From a bacterium (GTDB lineage: Bacteria; BMS3Abin14), in NCBI GenBank assembly GCA_029210545.1, contig JARGFV010000059.1, forward strand, positions 1 to 15,489: a stretch of 15,489 nucleotides of DNA. The letters are read 5' to 3'. This document shows, in pieces, positions 6,753 to 13,816 of this stretch. Under the pieces are notes generated by a model. It ran no database searches. It was not told the origin of the DNA and saw only the letters and a list, made by a program, of their open reading frames with translations. The position numbers and the translations under genes were made by a program. Every line of letters begins with the position of its first letter. Position 1 is the first letter of the stretch.

Positions 6753-7514
6753 CTACATCCTCGCTCCCCGGAACAGCAGCGCTCCCAGGGTCAGGAAGGC
6801 GGCCGAGACCGTTCCTAACACCGCCAGGTCCAGGGCCGGGCCCATGGCCGACTGTCCCAGGAGAGCCCAGCGCAGGCCGTCCACACCGTAGGTGAGGGGG
6901 TTCAGGTAGGCGGCGACCCGAAGGGCCGTTGGAAGCTGGTCCAGGGGGAAGAAAGCTCCCGACAGGAAGAAGATGGGCATGATGAGGAAATTGAAGATGA
7001 GCTGGAACCCGTGGGGGTCCTCCATGCGGGATGCCATGGCCACCCCGAGGCTGGTGAACGACACGCCGATGAGGGCCATGAAGGCCAGGATGAAGAGGAA
7101 CCCTGTCGGAGTCGGGACCCGGAGCCCGAGGAGGATGCTGATCCCCAGCATGAGCAGGGCCTGGATGGAAGCCGTGGTGGTCCCCCCGGCGGTGCGCCCC
7201 AGGACGATGGCGAGGCGCGGGATGGGAGCCACCAGCATCTCCTTTAAAAACCCGAACTGGCGGTCCCAGATAACCGAGATGCCCGCCACGGTGGAGGAGA
7301 AGAGGAGGACCATGCCCACGATACCGGGGGCGATGTAGTCCAGGTAGCGCTCGCCGCCGGGCCGCATGCCGAAAGCGGACTGGAGCCCCATCCCCAGGAA
7401 GGCGAGGAAGAAAAAGGGCATGCCCAGGCTGCCGATGATCCGGGAGGGCGACCTGAGGTAGCGGATCACTTCTCGCTGCCAGATGGTGGCGGATGCGAAA
7501 AAAAGAGTTTTCAT
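6753..7514 (-). CDS. ABC-2 type transporter permease (DrrB/NodJ-like)
   Basis: This 253-aa integral membrane protein has the ABC-2 permease pattern: a short cytoplasmic N-terminus, a first hydrophobic segment near residues 27-46, and further segments at about 62-83, 105-135, 140-160, 173-193 and 228-247. The motif around residues 195-215 (FFPLDQLPTALRVAAYLNPLTYGVDGLR) is characteristic of the DrrB/NodJ/YadH group. It would export drugs, lipids or polysaccharide together with the ATPase encoded upstream; the substrate cannot be read from the sequence. Start ATG 7514 has no strong ribosome binding site, because its leader is a TCTCAAA heptamer tract. The 239-bp gap to the ATPase stop is long for such a pair and is filled with repeats. 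Confidence 0.88.
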   Translation of the reverse strand: MKTLFFASATIWQREVIRYLRSPSRIIGSLGMPFFFLAFLGMGLQSAFGMRPGGERYLDYIAPGIVGMVLLFSSTVAGISVIWDRQFGFLKEMLVAPIPRLAIVLGRTAGGTTTASIQALLMLGISILLGLRVPTPTGFLFILAFMALIGVSFTSLGVAMASRMEDPHGFQLIFNFLIMPIFFLSGAFFPLDQLPTALRVAAYLNPLTYGVDGLRWALLGQSAMGPALDLAVLGTVSAAFLTLGALLFRGARM

Positions 7515-7520
7515 AAATTC

Positions 7521-7550
7521 AATCTCAAATCTCAGATCTCAAATCTCAAA
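7521..7550. repeat. Heptamer tandem repeat, AATCTCA
   Basis: AATCTCA, AATCTCA, GATCTCA and AATCTCA stand in perfect 7-bp register at 7521-7548. It lies 7 bases upstream of the permease start, where the ribosome binding site would be. Confidence 0.8.
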
Positions 7551-7570
7551 CGGTAATGCTGGTTGCTTAT

Positions 7571-7645
7571 GTCATCGCGAACCGTAGATCGTGTGAAGCG
7601 ATCCCGTCTCCGAGATTGCTTCGCTTGGCAGTGGCTCGCAATGAC
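7571..7645. repeat. R4 imperfect palindrome, GTCATCGCGA / TCGCAATGAC
   Basis: GTCATCGCGA (7571-7580) pairs with TCGCAATGAC (7636-7645) with one wobble. An inner stem pairs GAAGCGATC with GATTGCTTC. A partial copy lies at 5293-5327. It is a dispersed REP-like element in the gap between ABC ATPase and permease genes. Confidence 0.65.
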
Positions 7646-7655
7646 ATCCTTTTGG

Positions 7656-7688
7656 CTCCGTGTCTCCGTGTCCCCCCATCTCCGTGTC
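7656..7688. repeat. CTCCGTGT direct repeat tract
   Basis: CTCCGTGT occurs twice in tandem (7656-7671) and again at 7680-7687. It is the reverse complement of the CACGGAGA tract at 3588-3618. Confidence 0.5.
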
Positions 7689-7748
7689 AAAAGGTTTGCC
7701 TCCCCGTTACCCCGACACTCCGATACCCCGTTACGTTCCGAAGGAACT

Positions 7749-7769
7749 GGCCTTCACCTGTTGAAGGCC
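7749..7769 (-). other. Hairpin over the ABC ATPase stop codon
   Basis: GGCCTTCA (7749-7756) pairs with TGAAGGCC (7762-7769). The ATPase stop codon (7754-7756) is in the stem. No T-run follows on the minus strand, so it is not a standard terminator. Confidence 0.4.
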
Positions 7770-8746
7770 CTCCTGCGTTGCCGCATGCGGTCCACGTTAT
7801 CGGCATCCGAGTCCCGGATGTCCCGGCCGGTGTGGTAAATAAAGACGTCCTCTAATGTCGGCTTTTTCAGGGCGATGGACCGGGCCGACGCGCCGGTCTG
7901 GTCGGTGAGCCTCAGGACCTCGGGGATGCGTGTTTCGCCCCCCTGGACCGTAATGTCTACCTTCCCGTCCCGGGCCCTGATAGAGAGGACCCAGTCGACT
8001 CTCTCCAGGGCAGCCACCACGAAACCGGTTGGGCCTTCTACCTCCAGGCTGATGACGTCCCCGCCAAGGCCGTTTTTCAGCTCGGCGGGAGTGCCCAGGG
8101 CGATGAGCTTTCCGTGGTCCATGATCCCGATGCGGCCGCAAAGGGCGTCGGCTTCTTCCATGGAATGAGTGGTGAGGAGGATGGTCAGCTCTTCGGCCTT
8201 GTTGATCCTCTCGATATGATCCCAGATGCGTCTGCGTGTCTGGGGATCAAGACCGGTGGTGGGTTCGTCCAGGAACAGGACCGATGGGTGGTGTAAAAAC
8301 CCCCGGGCGATCTCCAGACGCCTTTTCATCCCTCCCGAAAAGGTCTTGACCCTGTGCCCGCTGCGGTCGGCAAGGTCCACCATCTCCAGAAGCTCCGGGA
8401 TGCGCTCCCGGCGATCTGCTCTCGGGACACCGTAGAGGCGGCCGTGAAAGTCCATGTTCTCCCAGGCGGTGAGTTCCTCGTCCGTGGACGGGTCCTGGAA
8501 GACGAGGCCGATGGCCCGGCGCACGGCGTCCTTTTCCCCCGAGATGTCGTGCCCCGCAACCGACGCGGTGCCGGTTGTGGGCGGCAGCAGGGTGGCCAGC
8601 ATGGACAAGGTGGTGGTCTTCCCGGCCCCATTGGGCCCCAGGAGCCCGAAGATCTCCCCTCGCTCGATGGTCAGTTCGAGGCTGTCCACAGCGGTGAGGG
8701 CGCCGAAAGAACGGGAGAGGGACGATGTTATAACGGCGCTGTCCAT
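7754..8746 (-). CDS. ABC transporter ATP-binding protein (DrrA-like)
   Basis: This 330-aa protein is the nucleotide-binding partner of the ABC-2 permease encoded next. Walker A is GPNGAGKTT (37-45), the Q-loop Gln is residue 84, the signature is FSGGM (136-140), Walker B with catalytic Glu is VLFLDEP (156-162), and the H-loop His is residue 194. A C-terminal extension of about 90 residues ending LKKPTLEDVFIYHTGR matches the daunorubicin-resistance (DrrA/CcmA-like) group, where it aids dimerisation. The final basic tail is variable. It is probably cytoplasmic on the inner membrane. Start ATG 8746 has only a distant GAGG upstream. It lies 100 bp after the AsmA-family gene, likely on the same transcript. 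Confidence 0.92.
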   Translation of the reverse strand: MDSAVITSSLSRSFGALTAVDSLELTIERGEIFGLLGPNGAGKTTTLSMLATLLPPTTGTASVAGHDISGEKDAVRRAIGLVFQDPSTDEELTAWENMDFHGRLYGVPRADRRERIPELLEMVDLADRSGHRVKTFSGGMKRRLEIARGFLHHPSVLFLDEPTTGLDPQTRRRIWDHIERINKAEELTILLTTHSMEEADALCGRIGIMDHGKLIALGTPAELKNGLGGDVISLEVEGPTGFVVAALERVDWVLSIRARDGKVDITVQGGETRIPEVLRLTDQTGASARSIALKKPTLEDVFIYHTGRDIRDSDADNVDRMRQRRRAFNR

Positions 8747-8836
8747 AACAATGGGAGTTATACCTCAACAGGGGCGAGTCCCCAAGCGAAAGTCGAAGCA
8801 AGCCGCCCCGAAAGGCGCCTAACCAGTGTATCTATC

Positions 8837-8856
8837 TGACTACTGACTACTGGAAC
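8837..8856. repeat. Heptamer tandem repeat, TGACTAC, containing a stop codon
   Basis: TGACTAC (8837-8843), TGACTAC (8844-8850) and TGGAACA follow a 7-bp period. The TAG stop of the AsmA-family gene (8847-8849, minus strand) is inside the second unit. Confidence 0.6.
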
Positions 8857-11054
8857 AGTTCCTTCAGCTTCTTTCCCAGGTCCTTTTTCAGCTCTTCCTT
8901 TTTCTCCTCCACTTCCTGCTTCATCTCTTCCTTCGCCGCCTGGTTCATGGCGGAAGAGTCCAGGCCCACCTTGGGAGAGGTCACGGTTCCCCCGATCTTC
9001 AGGGGGATCTGGAGCCTGCCGTCCGTCTCCTTGGGGAACAGCTTTCGGCGGTCGGCCGGCACTTTGGCTGTCGATTCCTGGGACAGGGTCATGCGTGAGG
9101 TCATGGCAAGGGACTTGTCCAGGCCGATGTCCCCCTGTATCCTCATGGTGTACTCAGCGGTGGCGATGCGCATGTTGCTGACTTTGATTTTCCCATCCTC
9201 GATGGTGAAAGAGACGTCCATGTCCTCGAAGCGGGTTTCTCCCCTGCTGTCGTCGAGACCGAGCAGGGAGGCTGCCTTTGCCGCTCCGCCGCCCAGGTTG
9301 GCCGTGGTCAGGCGGCCGTCTGCGGCTTTCACGGCCCCCCGGCCGGAGAGGTATTTCTCCAGGTCGGCGAACTCGGTGCCTTTACCTTCAATAGCGACAT
9401 CCATGGAGGCCTTGCCGTACAGGACCCCGTCCATTCCCGCCACAGCAGCGAGGGCGTCGTTGACCTCGACGCCGGTCATCTTCATGTTGCTGCCGTAGGC
9501 CAGGGGAAGTGCACCGAGGTCGGCCCAGGCCGCACCGGCCAGCAGACCGGAAAAGGCGGAAAGCTTCATCCCGTCTAACGCGAACCGGGTCCCTTTCATG
9601 GAAAGGGCTGCCGACATGTCGGAAAAGGAGATCTTCTCGAACCTGCCCTGCTGGACCGTTACCGTTCCAGTGACCGTTACAGGGAGCGGCTGGATGGGCT
9701 CCAGGCCTTTTGCCGCTGCCGGTGCCGCGATGGGAGGCGCTGAAGAGCTTCTCTCGAGGAGCGCCGGCCCTCGATCCACCTCGAACTTTCTGGAGACGAA
9801 GGTGAGATCGGCGGCCAGGTCCTTGCCGACGGTGCCGGTTACCTTCCCTTCGAAGGTCAGGTCGCCGTCCAGTTTCACCATGGGACCCAGGTCCGGCAGT
9901 ACGGCATCCCACCCTGACAGCGGGATGGCGTTGGATCTTACAGCGAGGTCCACGGTGGGCTGCGACCCCGGGTTCCGGACCGTGCCGGAGGCGTCGAAGA
10001 CGGCCTGGTAAGCCTTGAGGGAAAAACTTTCCAGGGTCAGGAGCTTTTTGCCGAGGTCGACACGCCCTTTTTCCACGATGGAGCCCTCAAAACCGGTCAC
10101 GAGGGGGACGCCGTCCTTCCGGGCGACGTTCAGATCCTGGAGGGAGGCGGTAAGTTCGAAGACGATCCCCGTCGAGAGACTCCCGCTGATCTTCTCGGTG
10201 GCGCTCACCACGCCCGAGACTCCCACCGGCAGGGGGCCGGCGATCTCAGGGATGCGGGCCAGCTCGAAGGGGAGGATGGTGAGGGAAAGGTCCACGGGGA
10301 TCCGGTCGGGTACGATCTGCCTGCCCACCGGCCCCACCGTGCCTTCGAACCGGACATCCTCCCCCATCCGGCCGATGCCGAGAGCTGCCGAGATGGTGAT
10401 GGGCCGGTCGAAGGACAGGTCCCTGAGGGAGAGGGTCATCTCCTTGAGGGAGATCCCCCTTGCGAGCCTTGGGTTGGTGGCATCGGCGAAGAATACCTCG
10501 CCCTGTTCCATGCGGATCTCATCCACGAGCAGGTCGATGGGAGGCGCCTTGACAGCCTGAGCGCCGGGATCCATGGCGGCATAAGGGGCAGCCAGGGGGG
10601 CAGCGAGGGCTTTTGGATGCTGCGGGATGCCGGCGGTGGCGGTGGAGCGGTTGAGGCTGTCTAAAATGTCGTCGAAATTAAAGCGTCCCTCCTTTGTGCG
10701 CACGATCCGGATCTTCGGTCCGGACAGGACGACGTACTCCACCGAAAGCCTGAGCCTGAAAAGGTCTGTCAGGCGCAGCTTGAGGTCGAAGGAATCGAAA
10801 CGGGCGAACGGTTCGTCGCCGAACCCGTCCGCCTCGGCGATGGAAAAACCGGACAACTTGATCTTTGGCCCTGCCCATGAAAAGCCGGCTTTCTCAATAG
10901 TCACCTGCCTGCCCAGTCGCCCGGTGGCCTGTCGCTCCCCGTACTCCCTGAGAGCGTCGACGTTGAGCAGGTAAGGAGCCGCGATGAGCCCGGCAACGAG
11001 AAGCAGGATGAGGATCCCGCCGCCGATGAGGGAATATTTGACGAGTTTGTTCAT
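8847..11054 (-). CDS. AsmA family inner-membrane protein
   Basis: This 735-aa protein has one N-terminal membrane segment (about residues 7-29) followed by a long, beta-rich periplasmic region. The beginning, with LNVDALREYGERQATGRLG then VTIEKAGFSWAGPKIKLSGF, is typical of the AsmA N-terminal domain. A low-complexity Pro/Ala linker lies near 150-170, and the AsmA-like C-terminal region is at about 520-680. It ends in a highly charged Lys/Glu helix (about 708-735). AsmA-like proteins affect outer-membrane biogenesis and are proposed to help move lipids across the periplasm. Start ATG 11054 follows GAGGTG closely. Its neighbours are an exported protein upstream and the ABC pair downstream, which would fit an envelope-transport operon, though the gaps hold repeats. 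Confidence 0.85.
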   Translation of the reverse strand: MNKLVKYSLIGGGILILLLVAGLIAAPYLLNVDALREYGERQATGRLGRQVTIEKAGFSWAGPKIKLSGFSIAEADGFGDEPFARFDSFDLKLRLTDLFRLRLSVEYVVLSGPKIRIVRTKEGRFNFDDILDSLNRSTATAGIPQHPKALAAPLAAPYAAMDPGAQAVKAPPIDLLVDEIRMEQGEVFFADATNPRLARGISLKEMTLSLRDLSFDRPITISAALGIGRMGEDVRFEGTVGPVGRQIVPDRIPVDLSLTILPFELARIPEIAGPLPVGVSGVVSATEKISGSLSTGIVFELTASLQDLNVARKDGVPLVTGFEGSIVEKGRVDLGKKLLTLESFSLKAYQAVFDASGTVRNPGSQPTVDLAVRSNAIPLSGWDAVLPDLGPMVKLDGDLTFEGKVTGTVGKDLAADLTFVSRKFEVDRGPALLERSSSAPPIAAPAAAKGLEPIQPLPVTVTGTVTVQQGRFEKISFSDMSAALSMKGTRFALDGMKLSAFSGLLAGAAWADLGALPLAYGSNMKMTGVEVNDALAAVAGMDGVLYGKASMDVAIEGKGTEFADLEKYLSGRGAVKAADGRLTTANLGGGAAKAASLLGLDDSRGETRFEDMDVSFTIEDGKIKVSNMRIATAEYTMRIQGDIGLDKSLAMTSRMTLSQESTAKVPADRRKLFPKETDGRLQIPLKIGGTVTSPKVGLDSSAMNQAAKEEMKQEVEEKKEELKKDLGKKLKELFQ

Positions 11055-11070
11055 GGGGCACCTCGGTGTT

Positions 11071-11097
11071 TCAGTAATCAGTAATCAGAAATCAGGC
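11071..11097. repeat. Heptamer tandem repeat, TCAGTAA
   Basis: TCAGTAA, TCAGTAA, TCAGAAA and TCAGGCT stand in 7-bp register. The tract lies 16 bases upstream of the AsmA-family start codon. Confidence 0.75.
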
Positions 11098-11143
11098 TAC
11101 TGCTTCAATACTGTTTGACACAATCTGGCGTCAGGATACACTT

Positions 11144-11164
11144 TTTCACGCTTCACGCTTCACG
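11144..11164. repeat. Heptamer tandem repeat, CTTCACG, containing a stop codon
   Basis: TTTCACG, CTTCACG and CTTCACG stand in 7-bp register. The last unit contains the TGA stop (11160-11162, minus strand) of the exported protein gene. Confidence 0.75.
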
Positions 11165-11777
11165 GTCTCTTCCACTCCACCTCAACGCACTTTGCAAAGC
11201 TCTCCCCGTTCCAGCAGTAGGCCCGCCGTAAGCCGTCAGAGTTCCCGTCTCCCATCTGGAGGAACGTCACGCTCGGATCCTGGCCCTCATTACCAAGAAT
11301 GGGGTATCCGGGTGGAATGGTCTCGTCTTCCAGAATCCTTCGCAGGAGGGGCGAACCGTCCGGGCCTCTCTCCATGGCCAGGATCCTGGTGACCATGGCG
11401 GCTTCCCCCGGGGTCAGGTAATAGGCAAGGATCTCGTCCTTACCGTCCCCGTTGGTGTCGGACAGTTCCATGGAGCAGGCCCTGGCTCTGTCCTCCCTTT
11501 CCAGGGGGGTGCTGCCGTCGCTCCATTTCGACCAGCGGCCCGAGTCGGCCCTGAAAAGGGCAAGCCGCACGGCGTCGTCGGAACTGTACAGGACGGCCAG
11601 TTCCTTCCGGTGGTCCCCGTCCATGTCCCCGAGGCCGTACTGAAGGACGCGGATCCCGGGCGGCAGCGCGGCGTAGACGTCCGGGTCAGCGATGGCCGGA
11701 TCGGCAGCGAAGAGCATCAGCGACGAGCAGACAGCCGCCAGAAGATGGAAACGTCCGAACAGGAGTAAAGATCTCAT
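11160..11777 (-). CDS. Exported protein with FG-GAP/VCBS-like calcium-loop motifs
   Basis: This 205-aa protein has a signal peptide (about 1-30, ending PAIA before DPD). Three Asp/Gly-rich loops are seen: DMDGDHRKE (51-59), SDTNGDGKDE (106-115) and GDGNSDG (176-182). They resemble calcium-binding loops of FG-GAP/VCBS beta-propeller repeats, and their spacing of about 55-70 residues fits propeller blades. There are too few for a full propeller, so it may be a small or partial form. Function is unknown; it is probably periplasmic. I chose ATG 11777 because the signal peptide begins there, although no clear ribosome binding site precedes it; an in-frame ATG at 11846 would add 23 polar residues. 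The end lies in a heptamer repeat. Confidence 0.7.
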   Translation of the reverse strand: MRSLLLFGRFHLLAAVCSSLMLFAADPAIADPDVYAALPPGIRVLQYGLGDMDGDHRKELAVLYSSDDAVRLALFRADSGRWSKWSDGSTPLEREDRARACSMELSDTNGDGKDEILAYYLTPGEAAMVTRILAMERGPDGSPLLRRILEDETIPPGYPILGNEGQDPSVTFLQMGDGNSDGLRRAYCWNGESFAKCVEVEWKRP

Positions 11778-11819
11778 GGAGAAAAGGTAGCATGGAAAGG
11801 GAGGGGAAGAAAGGGAGGA

Positions 11820-11877
11820 CCCGCCGTCGCCATCATCCTTCGTCAATCGGCTAAGGATGACAAAGGGCTATGGCGGG
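11820..11877. repeat. Imperfect long hairpin upstream of the exported protein gene
   Basis: Nested inverted arms are CCCGCC (11820-11825) with GGCGGG (11872-11877), and TCATCCTT (11833-11840) with AAGGATGA (11853-11860). Similar GGCGA-rich palindromes appear as dispersed repeats in other genomes; only one clear copy is seen here. Confidence 0.45.
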
Positions 11878-11963
11878 CAGGGGGAGGGATGAGCATCTAG
11901 ACCGGATGAAGCGCCGTCTGGCCGACGGAGCGAAAAATCCAAGGAGGATGAGGGGAAAGGGCA

Positions 11964-12037
11964 GGCTGGAGGCTGGATGCAAGAAGATCAGGCAACAGGC
12001 AATGGGCGATGGGAAAATCAGTGCAGGGCGCAGGGTG
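11964..12037. repeat. Three adjacent heptamer-period clusters
   Basis: GGCTGGA twice (11964-11977); AGGCAAC, AGGCAAT, GGGCGAT (11990-12010); GTGCAGG, GCGCAGG, GTG (12021-12037). The units differ between clusters but each keeps a 7-bp period. Confidence 0.5.
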
Positions 12038-12077
12038 ATAAAATCAGAAGCCGGGAACCAGGAGGAGTCCCTCCATC

Positions 12078-12272
12078 ATTCCGGGCCGATCCATAGTCCC
12101 TTCCTTATTCTTCCTCCCCCTGCCGAAGGGGGAGGAGGAGCACTTCACCCTCCCCTTGGTCCCCTCCCCTCAGCCGCCTTCGCATAGAGCTTCGTCGGGC
12201 CAGGAGGGAGGGGGAAATTAAGGAGGTTGGTTGCTGAAAGGAGGTGGGGGTGATAGTGTTCGGACCCGGAAT
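12078..12272. repeat. R2 element, long copy
   Basis: ATTCCGGG (12078-12085) and CCCGGAAT (12265-12272) form 8-bp inverted ends. A 9-bp hairpin, TCCTCCCCC (12112-12120) with GGGGGAGGA (12128-12136), follows TTATTCTTCC as in the 3661 copy. It is about twice as long as that copy and carries extra sequence around 12138-12240. Confidence 0.65.
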
Positions 12273-12316
12273 CCGGACATCAAAATCGGGGCTTTTCATT
12301 GAACGTGATTTTGAGG

Positions 12317-12347
12317 TTTAGACTTGTACCCCGGCTATGGTTATAAT
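12317..12347 (+). promoter_or_regulatory. Possible promoter for the SPFH operon
   Basis: A perfect -10 TATAAT lies at 12342-12347 with a near-extended TGG just upstream. The -35 region (TTTAGACT, about 12317-12324) matches poorly. If used, the transcript would start near 12354 and carry both R1 modules in a leader of about 320 bases. Confidence 0.35.
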
Positions 12348-12404
12348 GGAAAGGTAGCGAAGGCAGTGTGGCTGAAACTGATAGCTTCGTAAAAAGTCAT
12401 CAAT

Positions 12405-12528
12405 GCGCCCGGATTGGGCGCCCGGATCAACGTCCGGATCGGCATGTCGGTGATCCGTGAGGGAAGGGAAAATGACATTTTTCCCTTCCCGTGGAGCGAA
12501 AAGTCCCGTCTGGACTTTTTACGACCCT
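12405..12528 (+). repeat. R1 four-hairpin module, tandem unit 1
   Basis: Four consecutive stems: GCGCCC (12405-12410) with GGGCGC (12416-12421); CGGATCA (12423-12429) with TGATCCG (12451-12457); GGGAAGGGAAAA (12461-12472) with TTTTCCCTTCCC (12479-12490); AAAAGTCC (12499-12506) with GGACTTTT (12512-12519). The tail is ACGACCCTAA. It is followed directly by a diverged second unit with the same four stems. Confidence 0.85.
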
Positions 12529-12661
12529 AATATAGCGCGCCTGGAAATGGCGCCCGGATAAGTGAGCAGAAATGTGTTACTTATCCGTGAGCAAAGGGAA
12601 AACCGCGCTTTTCCCTTTGCGTTGACAAAAGATCTCGCTTGGATCTTTTGTCCCTATCAAT
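12529..12661 (+). repeat. R1 four-hairpin module, tandem unit 2
   Basis: Stems in the same order as unit 1: GCGCC (12537-12541) with GGCGC (12549-12553); CGGATAAGT (12555-12563) with ACTTATCCG (12579-12587); GCAAAGGGAAAA (12591-12602) with TTTTCCCTTTGC (12609-12620); GACAAAAGATC (12624-12634) with GATCTTTTGTC (12642-12652). The tail is CCTATCAA. It ends immediately before the ribosome binding site AGGAG of the first SPFH gene. Confidence 0.85.
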
Positions 12662-12673
12662 AGGAGCAGGACT

Positions 12674-13816
12674 ATGACCGAAAGCGGAAACGGCGGTTCC
12701 AAGGGACCGTTTCAGGACACGCCCATATTCGGGAAGCGGGGGCTGAACCTGCCAAAGTTCCCTAAATTCCCCGGGATTCCCGGGATCAACTTCTCCTTCG
12801 GGGGAAGAAAGCCGGTGGCCCTTGTGGTGATCGTCCTTGCGATCATCGGGGTGATCTACAACCTGATGCTGGTTTATGTCGGACCCGGCGAATACGGGAT
12901 CAAGCAGGTCAAAATCGGGATCAACCGGGGCATCCAGGAGAAGGTCTACACGGCGGGCCTTCACCTGGTTCTGCCGGGGATGGAGGTCATGCACAAGTTT
13001 CCCAGGAACCTCCAGGTCTTCGAGCTCAACAACTACCCCACCCAGTACACCCGCCTCAACCGTTACGAGAAGGCGGCCCACATCCAGACCTCCGACGGGT
13101 TTTTCGTGGATGTGGACATGGCGATCCTCTACCGGATCGCCGACCCTTACCTGCTCATCACCACCGTCGGACCCGGCCTCCTGTACGAGGACAACGGGAT
13201 CGTTCCCAAGGCTGAGCCGGTGCTCAAGGAGGCCCTGGGCGAGCTGTCCACCGAGGAGTTTTACAACAGCCCCCTGAGGGTCGAGAAGACCATGAAGGCC
13301 GGGGACATGCTCAGCGCCGAGCTCAAGCCCTACGGGATAGAGGTGGTAGAAGTGCTCGTCCGCTACTTCCATTACAGCGAGGAGATCCAGAAGAACATCG
13401 AGGCCAAAAAGCTCCAGGATCAGCTGGTCTTTAAAAACCAGGCCGAGCGCCGTGCTGCGGAGGAGGGCGCCAAGCTCCAGAAGGTGATCAGCGAGGGCGA
13501 GGCCCTCGTCAAGGTCAAGCTCCAGGAAGGGCAGGCTTACAGGGTCACCCGGACCGCCGAGCGGGACCTTTACGTCAGGAAGCAGCACGCTGAAGGCGAC
13601 AAGCTGATCAAGCTGGCGGAAGCCAAGAGAACGGATCTGAAGAACAAGGCCCTGGAGGGCATGGGTTCCGAGCGCTTGGTGGGGCTGAAGATGGCCGAGG
13701 TATACGAGGGGCTCGAAGCGATCATCCTTTCCTCCGATGGTCCGAGGGGCGTCAACCCCCTCGACCTTGAGAGTACCCTCCAGATGTTCGAGGTCAGGAA
13801 AGGAGGCCGCCGATGA
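12674..13816 (+). CDS. SPFH/Band 7 membrane protein (HflK/prohibitin-like)
   Basis: This 380-aa protein has a Pro/Gly-rich N-terminal tail with a repeated KFP motif (28-37), one membrane segment (47-68), an SPFH domain (about 69-245) and a charged coiled coil (about 240-330) rich in AEGDKLI/KLAEAKR-type heptads. Such proteins form large membrane rings or cages (HflKC, prohibitins) that organise lipids and control FtsH-type proteases. The arrangement of a cytoplasmic tail, one membrane span and an outside SPFH domain matches HflK, but the tail lacks the usual HflK sequence, so I give no symbol. ATG 12674 has AGGAG (12663-12667) 6 bases upstream. Its stop overlaps the next start by ATGA. It lies directly after the R1 tandem. 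Confidence 0.87.
   Translation: MTESGNGGSKGPFQDTPIFGKRGLNLPKFPKFPGIPGINFSFGGRKPVALVVIVLAIIGVIYNLMLVYVGPGEYGIKQVKIGINRGIQEKVYTAGLHLVLPGMEVMHKFPRNLQVFELNNYPTQYTRLNRYEKAAHIQTSDGFFVDVDMAILYRIADPYLLITTVGPGLLYEDNGIVPKAEPVLKEALGELSTEEFYNSPLRVEKTMKAGDMLSAELKPYGIEVVEVLVRYFHYSEEIQKNIEAKKLQDQLVFKNQAERRAAEEGAKLQKVISEGEALVKVKLQEGQAYRVTRTAERDLYVRKQHAEGDKLIKLAEAKRTDLKNKALEGMGSERLVGLKMAEVYEGLEAIILSSDGPRGVNPLDLESTLQMFEVRKGGRR

Larger units (their letters stand above)
11778..12673. other. Long intergenic region packed with repeats
   Basis: This is an 896-bp gap between divergent genes. In order it holds an imperfect hairpin (11820-11877), three short 7-bp-period clusters (11964-12037), the long R2 element (12078-12272), a possible promoter (TATAAT at 12342) and two tandem R1 modules (12405-12661). 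A 105-codon open frame at 11870-12187 crosses several repeats and is not considered a gene. Confidence 0.75.

Noticed and set aside
6702-12037. Short repeats as a possible CRISPR array
   Set aside because: Repeat units are 7 bp with no spacers, and no cas genes are present.
11870-12187. 105-codon open frame in the long intergenic region
   Set aside because: It runs through heptamer clusters and half of an R2 element, and has no ribosome binding site or family resemblance.
12581-13588. 335-codon open frame on the minus strand opposite the first SPFH gene
   Set aside because: It is antisense to a gene with clear SPFH features and a ribosome binding site; its protein is a low-complexity Leu/Val/Asp shadow with no recognisable domain.
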